From positions 124,001 to 188,000 of the forward strand of contig JADJYF010000012.1 in assembly GCA_016719885.1 (NCBI GenBank): 64,000 nt of DNA, in the 5' to 3' direction. Made by a program: the position numbers and the translations under genes. Numbering within the stretch: the stretch's first letter is position 1; each line of letters opens with the position of its first letter. Source of the DNA: Pseudomonadota bacterium (GTDB taxonomy: Bacteria > Pseudomonadota > Gammaproteobacteria > Ga0077536). The notes beneath the pieces are model-generated. The model was not told the origin of the DNA. It did no database searches and saw only the letters and a program-made list of their open reading frames with translations. Below, piece after piece: positions 41,924 through 51,612 of this stretch.

Positions 41924-43507
41924 ATGTCGGCCCCGCAATTGAACGGCTCGATCAGCAATTCCAAGCCTCCGGTGCCCCGTCGCGACGGGGCCGCCGATCG
42001 TGTGGCCTCGGAGACGATCTCTCGCCTGCAACGCGGCATTCTGCGCCTGGCGCTGGCCTACCATGGCCGCAGTCCCGATCTCGACAAGAAGCTGAAGGAA
42101 CTCGGTGGCCTGGTGCGCGCCGGTCGGCGCGACGCACTGCTGCAGCGCTTGATCGACGAGATCGTCAATACCATCGTCACCCTCAACCTCGAGCCGGCGT
42201 TGGGCAGCGCCGCGCCGGCCACCGCCACCCCCGGCGTCGCTGAACAACCGGATCTGTTTCACCATTTCATCGATCACCTGCAGCTGCCTCCGGCGCTGCT
42301 GCTGGAGGTCGAGCGTATACGCAAGCGCATCGCCGCCAAGAGTGACGCCGTGGAACTGCTGGGGCAGGTCGAACAGGCATCACTGGCGTTCTCCGAAAGG
42401 CTGGCGCAGGCCGCCGACAACAAGCGCACCATCGACAGTGCCCGCCAGTCGCTGATTGACCTGGTCGATCGAATTCCGGTGTCGCGCACGCTCGCCGCCG
42501 AAGCGGCGCAGGTGCGCCGCGCGATCGAAGCAGTGGCCACCCACGAGGACATCCGCCCCTGCACGACGGCCGTCGCGCAATTGGTGGGCAAACTGCGCGA
42601 GGAAATGCAGTCCGAACTCGATCGCCTGGCGGAATTCCTGCGCGCCACGGCGCGACGCCTGCAGGAATTCGAACAGATCATGCAGCGCTCGCGGGAGATG
42701 TACGCCGAGAGCGAGGCCGACGCGCTGCAACTTAGCGAAACGATTTGCGTGGGCGTACGCGAAGTGCGCCACAGCGTCGGTGAAGCCGACGACCTGGACG
42801 CGCTGAAAGTGCTCATCGAGAGCAAACTCGAAGTCATCGACCATGGCCTGACACAGTTCGTGTCGAGTCAGAGTCTGCGCGCGGCCGAAGCCGGTGACGT
42901 CATCGAACGCATGACGCATCGCCTCAAGGATCTCGAGCAGCAGGCCATGCATCTGCGCGAGGACCTGGAAGTCCAGCATGCGCGGGTGCTGATGGACCCC
43001 TTGACCGGCATCCTCAACCGCGCCGGTTACACCGAGACCGTCTCCAAGCATTTCGCGCGCTGGAAGCGCTACGGTGGCGCCTTGAGCCTGGCGGTCATCG
43101 ATCTCGACCTGTTCAAGGAAATCAACGACCGCTACGGCCACGCGGCGGGCGACAAGGTGCTGGCGACGGTGGCCTCCAAGCTCAAGGAAGTGATCCGCGA
43201 AAGCGATGTGCTGTGCCGCTTCGGCGGCGAGGAGTTCGTGCTGCTGCTGCCGGAAACCTCGGTGAGCGACGCACGCACCATGCTCGAGAAGCTGCGCAAT
43301 CACATCGCCGACTGCCCGTTCCGCCACAAGGACACGCCGGTGCGCGTGACCATGTCGAGCGGCGTCGCGCAGTTCCAGGCAAGCGACAGTGTCGACAGCG
43401 TGTTCGAACGCGCCGATCTGGCGATGTATGCCGCCAAGCAAGGCGGCCGCAACCAGGTGTGCACCGAGCTCGACCCGATGCCGGAAGCGCCAGCCGGCAA
43501 GGACTAG
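41924..43507 (+). CDS. Diguanylate cyclase (GGDEF domain)
   Basis: A 527-residue cytoplasmic protein with no membrane segment. Residues 1-360 are helical and partly coiled-coil, without a known sensor domain, similar in layout to DgcP-type cyclases. The GGDEF domain begins at DPLTGILNRAGY. GGEEF is at 434-438 and the inhibitory site RESD lies five residues before it, so the enzyme should be active and product-inhibited. It makes c-di-GMP from GTP. It stands alone, 178 bases after dsbA. Confidence 0.93.
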   Translation: MSAPQLNGSISNSKPPVPRRDGAADRVASETISRLQRGILRLALAYHGRSPDLDKKLKELGGLVRAGRRDALLQRLIDEIVNTIVTLNLEPALGSAAPATATPGVAEQPDLFHHFIDHLQLPPALLLEVERIRKRIAAKSDAVELLGQVEQASLAFSERLAQAADNKRTIDSARQSLIDLVDRIPVSRTLAAEAAQVRRAIEAVATHEDIRPCTTAVAQLVGKLREEMQSELDRLAEFLRATARRLQEFEQIMQRSREMYAESEADALQLSETICVGVREVRHSVGEADDLDALKVLIESKLEVIDHGLTQFVSSQSLRAAEAGDVIERMTHRLKDLEQQAMHLREDLEVQHARVLMDPLTGILNRAGYTETVSKHFARWKRYGGALSLAVIDLDLFKEINDRYGHAAGDKVLATVASKLKEVIRESDVLCRFGGEEFVLLLPETSVSDARTMLEKLRNHIADCPFRHKDTPVRVTMSSGVAQFQASDSVDSVFERADLAMYAAKQGGRNQVCTELDPMPEAPAGKD

Positions 43508-43563
43508 AGCCGGTCATCATAGCCCTGTCGAAGTCGCCGCCGCGGTCGCGCCCGATTGCGGTT

Positions 43564-43582
43564 TCGTCACATGTTGGTCATA
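43564..43582 (+). promoter_or_regulatory. Possible Pho box
   Basis: Two GTCA-centred half-sites (GTCAC at 43566 and GTCAT at 43577) are 11 bases apart, the spacing of PhoB direct repeats, in a local AT-rich stretch about 55 bases before the phosphate-binding protein gene. A third GTCAT at 43585 is off-spacing. Confidence 0.4.
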
Positions 43583-43635
43583 AAGTCATCACATACTGCG
43601 GCGAGTTCAAACGCCCCATGGGAGAAATCCAAGTG

Positions 43636-44604
43636 ATGAGACGCCAGATTCCAGGCCTTGCCGCACTGTTGCTCGGCGCGGCATTCATGACCGCCCAGGC
43701 CGACGACACGGCCGGCGGCCATCAGTCCTACCAGACCGAGACCGGCATTTCCGGCAACGTCACCAGCGTCGGCTCCGACACCCTCGCCAACCTCATGACC
43801 TTGTGGGCGGAGCAGTTCAAGCGCTTCTATCCCAGCGTCAACATCCAGATCCAGGCCGCGGGCTCGGCCACCGCGCCGCCGGCCTTGACCGAAGGCACGG
43901 CCAATCTCGGCCCCATGAGCCGCCTCATGAAATCCAACGAGTTGGAAGCCTTCGAAGCCAAGTACGGCTACAAGCCGACCGCCGTGCCGGTGGCGGTCGA
44001 CGCGCTCGCGGTGTTCGTGCACAAGGACAATCCCATCAAGGGCCTCACCGTCGAGCAGGTCGACGCCATCTTCTCGGCAACCCGCCAGTGTGGTCACGCG
44101 AGTGACATCACCAAGTGGGGCGACCTCGGCCTTCCCGGTGAATGGGCGAGCCGCAGCATCCAGCTCTACGGCCGCAACTCGGTGTCCGGCACCTACGGTT
44201 ATTTCAAGGAGCACGCGCTGTGCAAGGGCGACTTCAAGAACAACGTCAATGAACAGCCGGGCTCGGCCTCGGTGGTGCAGGGCGTGACCAAGTCGCTGAA
44301 CGGCATCGGCTACTCCGGCATCGGCTACCGCACCTCCGGGGTGCGCGCGGTGCCTATCGCGGACAAGCAGGGCAACATGGAGGAAGCGACCGAAGCCAAC
44401 GCCCTGTCCGGCAAGTATCCCTTGAGCCGCTACCTGTTCATCTACGTCAACAAGGCGCCGAACAAGCCGATGGCGCCGCTGGAACGCGCTTTCCTGCGCA
44501 TGGTGTTGTCCAAGGAAGGCCAGGCCATCGTGACCAAGGACGGCTACATCCAGGTGCCGACCAAGATTGCCGACAAGCAAATGCAGGGCGTGTTGGGCGA
44601 CTGA
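43636..44604 (+). CDS. PstS-like phosphate substrate-binding protein
   Basis: A 322-residue exported protein with a signal peptide (about 1-23, ending AQA-D). The family body includes GSDTLANLMTLWAEQFKRFY, a SATAPPALTEGTANLGPMSR loop and GRNSVSGTYGYFKEHAL, which line the phosphate pocket. ATG 43636 follows GGAGAA by nine bases; ATG 43618 and GTG 43633 are other possible starts. No PstC, PstA or PstB gene is adjacent, so it is an orphan or serves a distant transporter. Confidence 0.87.
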   Translation: MRRQIPGLAALLLGAAFMTAQADDTAGGHQSYQTETGISGNVTSVGSDTLANLMTLWAEQFKRFYPSVNIQIQAAGSATAPPALTEGTANLGPMSRLMKSNELEAFEAKYGYKPTAVPVAVDALAVFVHKDNPIKGLTVEQVDAIFSATRQCGHASDITKWGDLGLPGEWASRSIQLYGRNSVSGTYGYFKEHALCKGDFKNNVNEQPGSASVVQGVTKSLNGIGYSGIGYRTSGVRAVPIADKQGNMEEATEANALSGKYPLSRYLFIYVNKAPNKPMAPLERAFLRMVLSKEGQAIVTKDGYIQVPTKIADKQMQGVLGD

Positions 44605-44628
44605 CGGGCACACCGCCAGCGTATGAAG

Positions 44629-44657
44629 ATACCGGGCCTCGCGCCCGGTATTTTTTT
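44629..44657 (+). terminator. Rho-independent terminator of the PstS-like gene
   Basis: ATACCGGGC (44629-44637) pairs with GCCCGGTAT (44643-44651), with a five-base loop, followed by a T-run to 44657. It lies 25 bases past the stop. Confidence 0.85.
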
Positions 44658-44717
44658 CTGCGCGCGGCAAGGTCTTCCCTTACCATGCGCCGAGTCCAGT
44701 CCTGTCACCTGCCCCCA

Positions 44718-44972
44718 ATGACCGACGAACCGCGTCGCTGCAAAGACCTTCTGCATGGCGTCACCCTCGAAGCCATGCTCACCGCCCTGGTCGCGCGTCA
44801 CGGCTGGGCGGAGCTGTCGCGCCGCATTCCGATCCGCTGCTTCTTCAACGAGCCGTCCGTCAAGTCCAGCCTGAAATTCCTGCGCCGCACGCCCTGGGCG
44901 CGGGAAAAAGTCGAGGCCTTGTACGTGGAGGATCGGAAGCGCGAAGCGCGGCCCGACGACCTCAATCCCTGA
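44718..44972 (+). CDS. VF530 family DNA-binding protein
   Basis: An 84-residue protein, starting MTDEPRRCKDLLHGVTLEAM. LVARHGWAELSRRIPIRCFF and PSVKSSLKFLRRTPWAREKVE are the VF530 signature; family members are small dimeric proteins of uncertain, DNA-linked function. The ATG at 44718 is preferred to 44685. Its last 11 bases overlap the 3' end of the convergent Lrp gene. Confidence 0.87.
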   Translation: MTDEPRRCKDLLHGVTLEAMLTALVARHGWAELSRRIPIRCFFNEPSVKSSLKFLRRTPWAREKVEALYVEDRKREARPDDLNP

Positions 44973-45510
44973 CGCGCCGGCGCGCCGCGCCACCGGCAGG
45001 CGCCACGCGCTCCGGGCGACGGATGTGGTCTATGTGTTCCAGCGGCAGTTCGGTCTTGGCGATCACCCGCCGCAGCACGAAGCTCGAATGCACGCCGGTC
45101 ACGCCCTCGATGCGGGTCAGGCGGCCGAGCAGGAATTCCTCGTAGTAGGTCATGTCGGGCAGCACCGCCTTCAGGAGGTAGTCCGCGGCCTGGCCGGTGA
45201 CGATGCTGCACTCGATCACTTCCGGAAAGTCCCGCACCTCGCGCTCGAAGGTCGCGAATCGCTCGGGCGTATGACGGTCCATGGTGATGCCGATCATGGC
45301 GGTGATATTGAGGCCGAGCGCCGCCTGGTTGAGCAGCGTGACGTGCCGGTCTATGACCCCGGACTCCTCCAACTGCTTGACCCGCCGCGAGCAGGGCGTC
45401 GGCGACAGGCCAACCTTGTCGGCCAGTTCCAGGTTGCTGATGCGGCCGTTGGCCTGCATTTCGGCGAGGATGCGCTTGTCGATGCGGTCGAGTTTCATGG
45501 TGATGCTCAT
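44962..45510 (-). CDS. Lrp/AsnC family transcriptional regulator
   Basis: A 182-residue regulator. The winged helix-turn-helix is at about 5-60 (LDRIDKRILAEMQANGRISN then GLSPTPCSRRVKQLEESGVI), followed by the RAM ligand domain with ITGQAADYLLK-type core. The start could be ATG 45510 (MSITMKLD) or 45498 (MKLD). The tail RVAPAGGAARRRVRD is longer than in E. coli Lrp. It is divergent from leuA across about 240 bases, so leucine-linked control of leuA is plausible. Confidence 0.93.
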   Translation of the reverse strand: MSITMKLDRIDKRILAEMQANGRISNLELADKVGLSPTPCSRRVKQLEESGVIDRHVTLLNQAALGLNITAMIGITMDRHTPERFATFEREVRDFPEVIECSIVTGQAADYLLKAVLPDMTYYEEFLLGRLTRIEGVTGVHSSFVLRRVIAKTELPLEHIDHIRRPERVAPAGGAARRRVRD

Positions 45511-45751
45511 GGCCTGGGTTCGATGGACGGTCATTGCGAGAATCCACGCGATGACTCTCTACAAACCTAGCAGAGCTTGGCGAGTTATTGCAAAAATCGG
45601 ACTCTGCCGTGGCGAATACGCCATCTTTCACTAAGCGCGCCTCTTTATACTTCCCCCCGTTCGCGGTGCCCGTGCCGCGCCGGCCTCCGGCGCGCACCGC
45701 CACCCAGGCAATCAACGTCAAGCGCGCCGCCGGCGCGAAGCAGGTAGTCCC

Positions 45752-47431
45752 ATGAGCGCTTTCGATCATCGCAAGTACAAGCCCTACGCCCCCATCCAAT
45801 TGCGCGACCGCACCTGGCCGGACCAGGTACTGACCGCCGCGCCGCGCTGGTGCAGCGTTGATCTTCGGGACGGCAACCAGGCCCTGATCGAGCCCATGAA
45901 CGTCGCCCAGAAGCTGCAGCTCTTCCAGCAGTTGGTGAAGGTCGGCTTCAAGGAAATCGAGATCGGATTCCCGGCCGCCTCGCAGCCGGACTTCGACTTC
46001 GTGCGCCGCCTGATTGAGGAACGCCTGATCCCCGACGACGTCACCGTGCAGGTGCTGACCCAGGCGCGCGAAGAATTGATCGCGCGCTCCTTCGAGGCCT
46101 TGGCCGGCGTCAAGCGCGCCATCGTGCACTTGTACAACTCGACCTCCACCGTGCAGCGCGAGCAGGTGTTCGAACTCGATCGCGAAGGCATCAAGGGCAT
46201 CGCCGTGCAGGGCGCGCAGTGGGTGAAGGCGCATGCCGCGCGTCATCCCGGCACCGAGTGGATATTCCAGTATTCGCCCGAGAGCTTCACCGGCACCGAG
46301 CTCGATTTCGCGGTCGAGATCTGCGACGCGGTGGTTGGGGTCTGGCAACCGAGCGCGGCCAAACCCTGCATCTTGAACCTGCCGTCGACGGTCGAGATGG
46401 CGACGCCCAATGTCTATGCCGATCAGATCGAATGGTTCTGCCGCCATGTGAAACACCGCGACGCGGTGATCATCAGCCTGCACACCCATAACGATCGCGG
46501 CTGCGCGGTGGCGGCGGCGGAACTCGCGACCATGGCCGGCGCCGAGCGCGTGGAAGGCACCTTGCTCGGCAATGGCGAGCGCACCGGCAACATGGACATC
46601 GTGACCATGGGCATGAATCTCTACAGCCAGGGCATCGATCCGGAGCTCGATTTCTCGCGCATGGACGAGATCATCCGTTGCGTGAAGGAGACCACCCAGT
46701 TGCCGGTGCATCCGCGTCATCCCTATGCGGGCGAGCTGGTGTTCACGGCGTTCTCCGGCAGCCACCAGGATGCGATCAAGAAATGCCTGGCCAAGCGTGA
46801 CGACCGTCAGCCCTGGGAAGTGGCCTACCTGCCCATCGACCCTGCCGATCTCGGCCGCTCTTACCAGGAGGTCATCCGCATCAACAGCCAATCGGGCAAG
46901 GGCGGCATCGCCTACGTACTGGAACAGAGCGAGGGCTACCAGCTGCCGCGCTGGCTGCAGATCGACTTCAGCGGCGTGGTGCAGAAATACGCCGAGGACA
47001 GCGCCACCGAAGTCGAACCGCGCAAGATAGTCGAACTGTTCGAGCAGTATTACCTCGCCGCGCCCACGCCCTATGAATTGATGGGCTACCAGGCAACGCG
47101 CGAGAACGGCGAAGACCGCCTGGTCGCCAACCTGCGCGACAACGGCAAGCCGACCAGCCTGCAGGGTCATGCCAGCGGCGTGGTCGGCGCCTTTGTCGAT
47201 GCGCTGGAACGCCATACCGGCAAGAAACTGGTGCTGGTCGAGTACAGCGAGCACACGCTGTCCAGCAGCGGCGGCGCCGGCGCTGAGGCGGTGGCCTACG
47301 TGCAGTTGAACCTGGACGGCAACCGCTACTGCGGCGTGGGTCGCAGCAGCGACATCGTCGAGGCCTCGCTGCGCGCGATCCTCGGCGCGGTCAACCAACG
47401 CGCGCGGCTGGCGCCGGGCGTCGCCGCCTGA
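45752..47431 (+). CDS. leuA: 2-isopropylmalate synthase
   Basis: A 559-residue enzyme, the long LeuA type 2 form with N-terminal RKYKPYAPIQLRDRTWPD. WCSVDLRDGNQALIEPMN near 32-49 holds the catalytic Arg and metal Asp. SLHTHNDRGCAVAAAELA near 243-260 provides the two metal His. The regulatory domain starts near 430. It condenses acetyl-CoA and 2-ketoisovalerate in leucine synthesis. The 240-base upstream gap to the Lrp gene has a GC-rich hairpin near 45700 but no clear Leu-codon leader peptide. Confidence 0.96.
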   Translation: MSAFDHRKYKPYAPIQLRDRTWPDQVLTAAPRWCSVDLRDGNQALIEPMNVAQKLQLFQQLVKVGFKEIEIGFPAASQPDFDFVRRLIEERLIPDDVTVQVLTQAREELIARSFEALAGVKRAIVHLYNSTSTVQREQVFELDREGIKGIAVQGAQWVKAHAARHPGTEWIFQYSPESFTGTELDFAVEICDAVVGVWQPSAAKPCILNLPSTVEMATPNVYADQIEWFCRHVKHRDAVIISLHTHNDRGCAVAAAELATMAGAERVEGTLLGNGERTGNMDIVTMGMNLYSQGIDPELDFSRMDEIIRCVKETTQLPVHPRHPYAGELVFTAFSGSHQDAIKKCLAKRDDRQPWEVAYLPIDPADLGRSYQEVIRINSQSGKGGIAYVLEQSEGYQLPRWLQIDFSGVVQKYAEDSATEVEPRKIVELFEQYYLAAPTPYELMGYQATRENGEDRLVANLRDNGKPTSLQGHASGVVGAFVDALERHTGKKLVLVEYSEHTLSSSGGAGAEAVAYVQLNLDGNRYCGVGRSSDIVEASLRAILGAVNQRARLAPGVAA

Positions 47432-47454
47432 GCTTCTGCCAGCCTGCTCGCTAC

Positions 47455-47480
47455 ACGACGGCGCCGCGAGGCGCCGTCGT
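47455..47480 (+). terminator. Hairpin terminator after leuA
   Basis: ACGACGGCGCC (47455-47465) and GGCGCCGTCGT (47470-47480) form an 11-bp stem with a four-base GCGA loop, followed by CGTTTG. The short T-stretch makes it a moderate terminator. Confidence 0.6.
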
Positions 47481-47554
47481 CGTTTGCGGCATCAACAATT
47501 GGCAAGTCCCGTGTGCGCCGCCAGAATGCCCGCTCGTGTCAGCCGCCTGAGACC

Positions 47555-50032
47555 ATGCCCAGCGATCCGCAACCCATCGATGCCGTACTGCCCGCGCTGC
47601 TGGCGAGCTTGAACACCGCACCGCGCGTGGTGCTGGAAGCGCCGCCCGGCGCCGGCAAGACCACGCGCGTGCCGCTCGCCCTGCTCGACGCGCCCTGGTG
47701 CACGGGCAAGGTGCTGATGCTGGAACCGCGGCGTATCGCGGCGCGCGCCGCGGCCGGCTTCATGGCCGCACAGCTCGGCGAGGCGGTCGGCGCGACAATC
47801 GGCTACCGCATCCGCTTCGAGCGCAAGGTCTCGGCACGCACCCGCGTCGAGTTGGTCACCGAAGGCATCCTGACGCGCATGCTGCAGGACGATCCGCTGC
47901 TCGACGGCGTCTCGGCGGTGGTCTTCGACGAATTCCACGAGCGTCATCTCGCCAGCGATCTCGGTCTCGCCATGTGCCTCGAAGTGCAAGCCGGCGTGCG
48001 TCCCGAGCTGCGCCTGGTGGTGATGTCCGCCACCCTCGACGGCGAGCGGCTGGCGAGCTACATGGCGGCGCCACGCATCACGTCCGAAGGGCGCAGCTTT
48101 CCGGTCGAGGTCAGCTACCTGCCGCTGCTGGCGCGCGAAACGCCGGCGCTGCAGTTCAAGCGCGCGGTGCGCCAGGCCTTGGACGAAACCGACGGCGACA
48201 TCCTGTGTTTCCTGCCGGGCAAGGCTGAGATCGAACGTTCGGCGCGGCTCCTGGAAGACACCGATGTGGCGATCGAGATCCTGCACGGTGAGCTCGGCAT
48301 GGAAGAGCAGGCACGCGTATTGCGGCCGTCGACCACGCGGCGCATCGTGCTGGCGACCAATGTCGCCGAGTCGAGCGTGACGCTGCCCGGCGTACGCGCG
48401 GTCATCGACAGCGGCCTCGCGCGTGAGCCGCGCTTCGATGCCGCCAGCGGCATGAGTCGACTCGAGACGGTCAACATCGCGCAATCCTCGGCGCGCCAGC
48501 GCGCGGGCCGCGCTGGCCGTGTCGCCGCCGGTCGTTGCTATCGCCTGTGGTCGCAGTCGACGGTGCTGGATAGCGCCGCGCGCCCGGAGATCCAGTGCGT
48601 TGAACTCTCATCGCTGGTGCTGGAAATAAAAGTGTGGGGCTCGAACGAACTCAGCTTTCTCGACTCGCCGCCGGCCGGCGCGCTGGCGCAGGCGCAGGAT
48701 CTGCTGCGCGCCCTCGACGCCCTCGACGACCATGACCACGTTACCGCCCATGGCGCGGCACTGCTGGCGCTCGGCGCCCATCCGCGCCTTGCCAATGCCA
48801 TGCTGCGCGTGCCGAAGGCGTGGCGTGGCCTGGCCGGCGATGTCGCCGCGCTGATCGAAGGCCGCGACCCGATGCTCGGCGACGCGCGACGCAACGATGA
48901 CCTGCGGGTGCGGTTGGCCGCCCTCCACGCGCAGCGCGGCGCGCGTGGCGCGGGCGGTGACGTGCATCGCGGCGCCTTGGCGGCGCTCCAGCAGGCTGCG
49001 CGGCAATGGCGCGCGCGCTTGAAAGTCGAGGACACGGACGACGCGCCGCGCGAGCAGCACGCGCTCGGCGACGTGCTGGCGCTGGCCTACCCGGATCGCA
49101 TCGCGCGCCAGGACGACAACAACCCGCAGCGCTACGTGATGGCCAACGGTCGCGGCGCGCAGCTCGGTCCACTGTCAGGCTTGGTGGGCGAGCCGTGGCT
49201 CGCCATTGCCGAATTGCGTTTCGATACGCGCGACAGCCTGGTGCAACGCGCCGCGCCCTGTTCACCGGAGTTTCTGCGCGAGGCCTTCGCCAGCCATTTC
49301 ACGCGCGAGCGCAAGCGCGCCTTCAACGCCGCCAGCCGCGCGGTCGAGGAAATTGAAGAAACGCGCTTCGCCGCCATCGTGCTCGAACGTCGCACGCGGC
49401 CTGTCGCACGGGACGCTGAAACGGCGGCGCTGCTGGCGACCGGCGTAGCATCGCTGGGACTCGACTGCCTGCCGTGGACCGATGCACTGCGCGAATGGCA
49501 GGCGCGCGTGGTGAACCTGCGCACCTGGTGCCCCGAGCTCGGCCTGCCCGATGTGTCGGACGCGGCCCTCACCGCCCATGCCGATGTGTGGCTGTCACCG
49601 CTGTTCGACGGCAAGGCACGCCTGTCGGAGCTCGGCGGCGGCGAATTCGCCGAGGCCCTGCGTCACCAGCTCGATTACGCCCAGCGTCGCGCGCTCGACG
49701 AGCACGCGCCCGAAAACCTCACCGTGCCGAGCGGCATGCAGCGCAAGCTCGCCTATGCCATCGGCGAGCCGCCGGTGCTGGCGGTGAAACTGCAGGAAAT
49801 GTTCGGCCTGGCCGAGACGCCGCGCATCGCGCGTGGCCGCGTGGCGGTGCTGTTGCACCTCTTGTCGCCGCGCCAGACACCGTTGCAGGTCACGCAGGAT
49901 CTGAAAGGCTTTTGGGAACGCACCTACCCGGAAGTCAAAAAGGAAATGAAGGGCCGCTATCCCAAGCATCCGTGGCCCGACGACCCGTGGACCGCGACCG
50001 CCACGCATCGCGCCAAGCCACGCGGCACCTGA
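47555..50032 (+). CDS. hrpB: ATP-dependent helicase HrpB
   Basis: An 825-residue DEAH-like helicase. Walker A PPGAGKTT is at 30-37, motif II DEFH at 125-128 and motif III VMSATLDG near 166. Motif VI region SSARQRAGRAGRVAAGRCYRLW follows near 308-330. The C-terminal HrpB domain ends in LKGFWERTYPEVKKEMKGRY and PKHPWPDDPW. ATG 47555 is chosen; the upstream frame to 47513 lacks similarity. HrpB acts on RNA; its biological role is poorly defined. Confidence 0.96.
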   Translation: MPSDPQPIDAVLPALLASLNTAPRVVLEAPPGAGKTTRVPLALLDAPWCTGKVLMLEPRRIAARAAAGFMAAQLGEAVGATIGYRIRFERKVSARTRVELVTEGILTRMLQDDPLLDGVSAVVFDEFHERHLASDLGLAMCLEVQAGVRPELRLVVMSATLDGERLASYMAAPRITSEGRSFPVEVSYLPLLARETPALQFKRAVRQALDETDGDILCFLPGKAEIERSARLLEDTDVAIEILHGELGMEEQARVLRPSTTRRIVLATNVAESSVTLPGVRAVIDSGLAREPRFDAASGMSRLETVNIAQSSARQRAGRAGRVAAGRCYRLWSQSTVLDSAARPEIQCVELSSLVLEIKVWGSNELSFLDSPPAGALAQAQDLLRALDALDDHDHVTAHGAALLALGAHPRLANAMLRVPKAWRGLAGDVAALIEGRDPMLGDARRNDDLRVRLAALHAQRGARGAGGDVHRGALAALQQAARQWRARLKVEDTDDAPREQHALGDVLALAYPDRIARQDDNNPQRYVMANGRGAQLGPLSGLVGEPWLAIAELRFDTRDSLVQRAAPCSPEFLREAFASHFTRERKRAFNAASRAVEEIEETRFAAIVLERRTRPVARDAETAALLATGVASLGLDCLPWTDALREWQARVVNLRTWCPELGLPDVSDAALTAHADVWLSPLFDGKARLSELGGGEFAEALRHQLDYAQRRALDEHAPENLTVPSGMQRKLAYAIGEPPVLAVKLQEMFGLAETPRIARGRVAVLLHLLSPRQTPLQVTQDLKGFWERTYPEVKKEMKGRYPKHPWPDDPWTATATHRAKPRGT

Positions 50033-50093
50033 GCGCCACGCGCGCTAAGCTTGGGCGACATCGGCTTCAACAACGCCATCCGGGAGCGCCGCC

Positions 50094-50741
50094 ATGCAGC
50101 TTTATTCGTTTGAAGAATCGGGCAACAGTTACAAGGTGCGGCTGTTGTGCGCGCTGCTGGATGTGACACCGGAAGTCAAAAACGTGTCACTGCTGCACGA
50201 TGAGCAACACCAGCCACCGTTCATCACCTTGAATCCGCGCGGCGAGGTGCCGGTGCTGGTCGATGGCGCGCTGGTGCTGCGCGACTCGGCCGCCATCCTG
50301 CTCTACATCGCGAGCAAGCATGGCCACGGACTGTGGTGGCCGCAAGACGCCGCCGCGCAGGCCAAGGTCATGGAGTGGCTGGCGTTCGCCGCGAGCTGGG
50401 TGCAGTACGGCGTGTTCACGGCGCGCGCGCTGTTGTCGTTCGGCATTCCGGCCAATGGCCTGCCGGCGGATTTCAAAGGTGAAGCCCTGGCTGCCGCGCA
50501 GCTGCGCGGGCAGCGTTCGCTCGAGATCCTCGAAACCGAACTGCGCGCCCAGGACTGGCTGGTGCCGGGGCGTCCGACCATCGCCGACATCGCGGTGTTT
50601 CCCTACATCGCGCTCGCGCCCATGGGTGATGTGTCACTGGCGCCTTTTGCCGCGGTCCGGGCGTGGCTGGCACGCATCCGGCAGCTGCCGGGTTTCATCG
50701 GCATGCCGGGGCTCGACGATGCGGGCTATCGACGCCGCTGA
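50094..50741 (+). CDS. Glutathione S-transferase family protein
   Basis: A 215-residue protein with an N-terminal thioredoxin-like domain (MQLYSFEESGNSYKVRLLCA; NPRGEVPVLVDG at about 47-58, DSAAILLYIA near 64) and a helical C-terminal domain with the N-capping PTIADIAVFPYIALAP. The likely catalytic Ser is at 9 or 11. It conjugates or moves glutathione on unknown substrates. It starts 61 bases after hrpB with GGGAGC upstream. Confidence 0.9.
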   Translation: MQLYSFEESGNSYKVRLLCALLDVTPEVKNVSLLHDEQHQPPFITLNPRGEVPVLVDGALVLRDSAAILLYIASKHGHGLWWPQDAAAQAKVMEWLAFAASWVQYGVFTARALLSFGIPANGLPADFKGEALAAAQLRGQRSLEILETELRAQDWLVPGRPTIADIAVFPYIALAPMGDVSLAPFAAVRAWLARIRQLPGFIGMPGLDDAGYRRR

Positions 50742-50855
50742 GTCGGGCGCGGCATGCGCGACTGTCTGGCCTCGCGTATGCTGCCGCACTCTCCCCGGCG
50801 CGCGACGTGATGCGCCCGCGCCATTCAACGCCAAGCTTTTTGCCAAGGAGTCTCC

Positions 50856-51515
50856 ATGGACCTCACCACTGTCGATCACCTGCTTTCCACCACGCGCTCG
50901 GTGCGCAAGCGCCTCGATTTCAACCGCCCGGTGGAACGCGAAGTCATCACCCGCTGTATCGACCTCGCACTGCAGGCGCCCACCGGCGGCAACTCGCAGG
51001 GCTGGTCGTTCATGGTGGTGACCGACGAAGCGAAACGCGCGGCAATCTCGGCGCTGTACAAGAAGGCGTTCAAGCTCTACAGCAGCGACCCGAACATGCG
51101 TTCGCGCTATGACGGCGACAGCGACGATCTGCGCGCCAAGCAGTTGGACAGGGTGTTGAGTTCCGCCGACTACCTGTCCGACAACATGCACCGCGCGCCG
51201 GCGCTGGTCATTGCCTGCATCGAAGGCCGCGTCGAAAAGGCCAGCGCGCTGGAACAGGCCGGCGTGTATGGCTCGATCCTGCCGGCGGCCTGGTCGTTCA
51301 TGCTGGCCTTGCGCTCACGCGGGCTCGGCACCGCGTGGACCACGCTGCACATCATGTACGAACAGGAGGTCGCGAACATCCTCGGCATTCCCGCCACCGT
51401 CACCCAGGCCGCGCTGTTCCCGGTCGCCTATTTCACCGGTGATGATTTCAAGCCCGCCAAGCGTCTGCCGACCGAGCGCTTCCTGCACTGGGACAGCTGG
51501 GGCGCGAAGTCCTGA
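50856..51515 (+). CDS. Nitroreductase family protein
   Basis: A 219-residue flavoprotein. RSVRKRLDFNRPV near 15-27 (FMN phosphate), LQAPTGGNSQGWSFMVV near 42-58 and GLGTAWTTLHI near 150 form the FMN site. The family reduces nitro groups or removes halogens with NAD(P)H. It has AAGGAGTCTCC before its ATG. Convergent with the amidohydrolase gene across about 100 bases. Substrate unknown. Confidence 0.9.
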   Translation: MDLTTVDHLLSTTRSVRKRLDFNRPVEREVITRCIDLALQAPTGGNSQGWSFMVVTDEAKRAAISALYKKAFKLYSSDPNMRSRYDGDSDDLRAKQLDRVLSSADYLSDNMHRAPALVIACIEGRVEKASALEQAGVYGSILPAAWSFMLALRSRGLGTAWTTLHIMYEQEVANILGIPATVTQAALFPVAYFTGDDFKPAKRLPTERFLHWDSWGAKS

Positions 51516-51612
51516 CGTTCCGCCTTGGCCAGGACGCAGCCGCCTCCTGGCCAGGGCAAAGCAGGTCCGATGCCGTGGGTCCGATTGAGATCGGGCCCGC
51601 GGAAAATGCCCG

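Noticed and set aside
45535..45751. Leucine attenuator or T-box before leuA
   Set aside because: No short frame with several Leu codons followed by alternative hairpins is visible, and T-boxes are not expected in this group.
44798..47398. Minus-strand frame of 866 codons across leuA
   Set aside because: It runs through both the Lrp gene and leuA in the wrong frame or strand and shows no domain of its own; it is a shadow.
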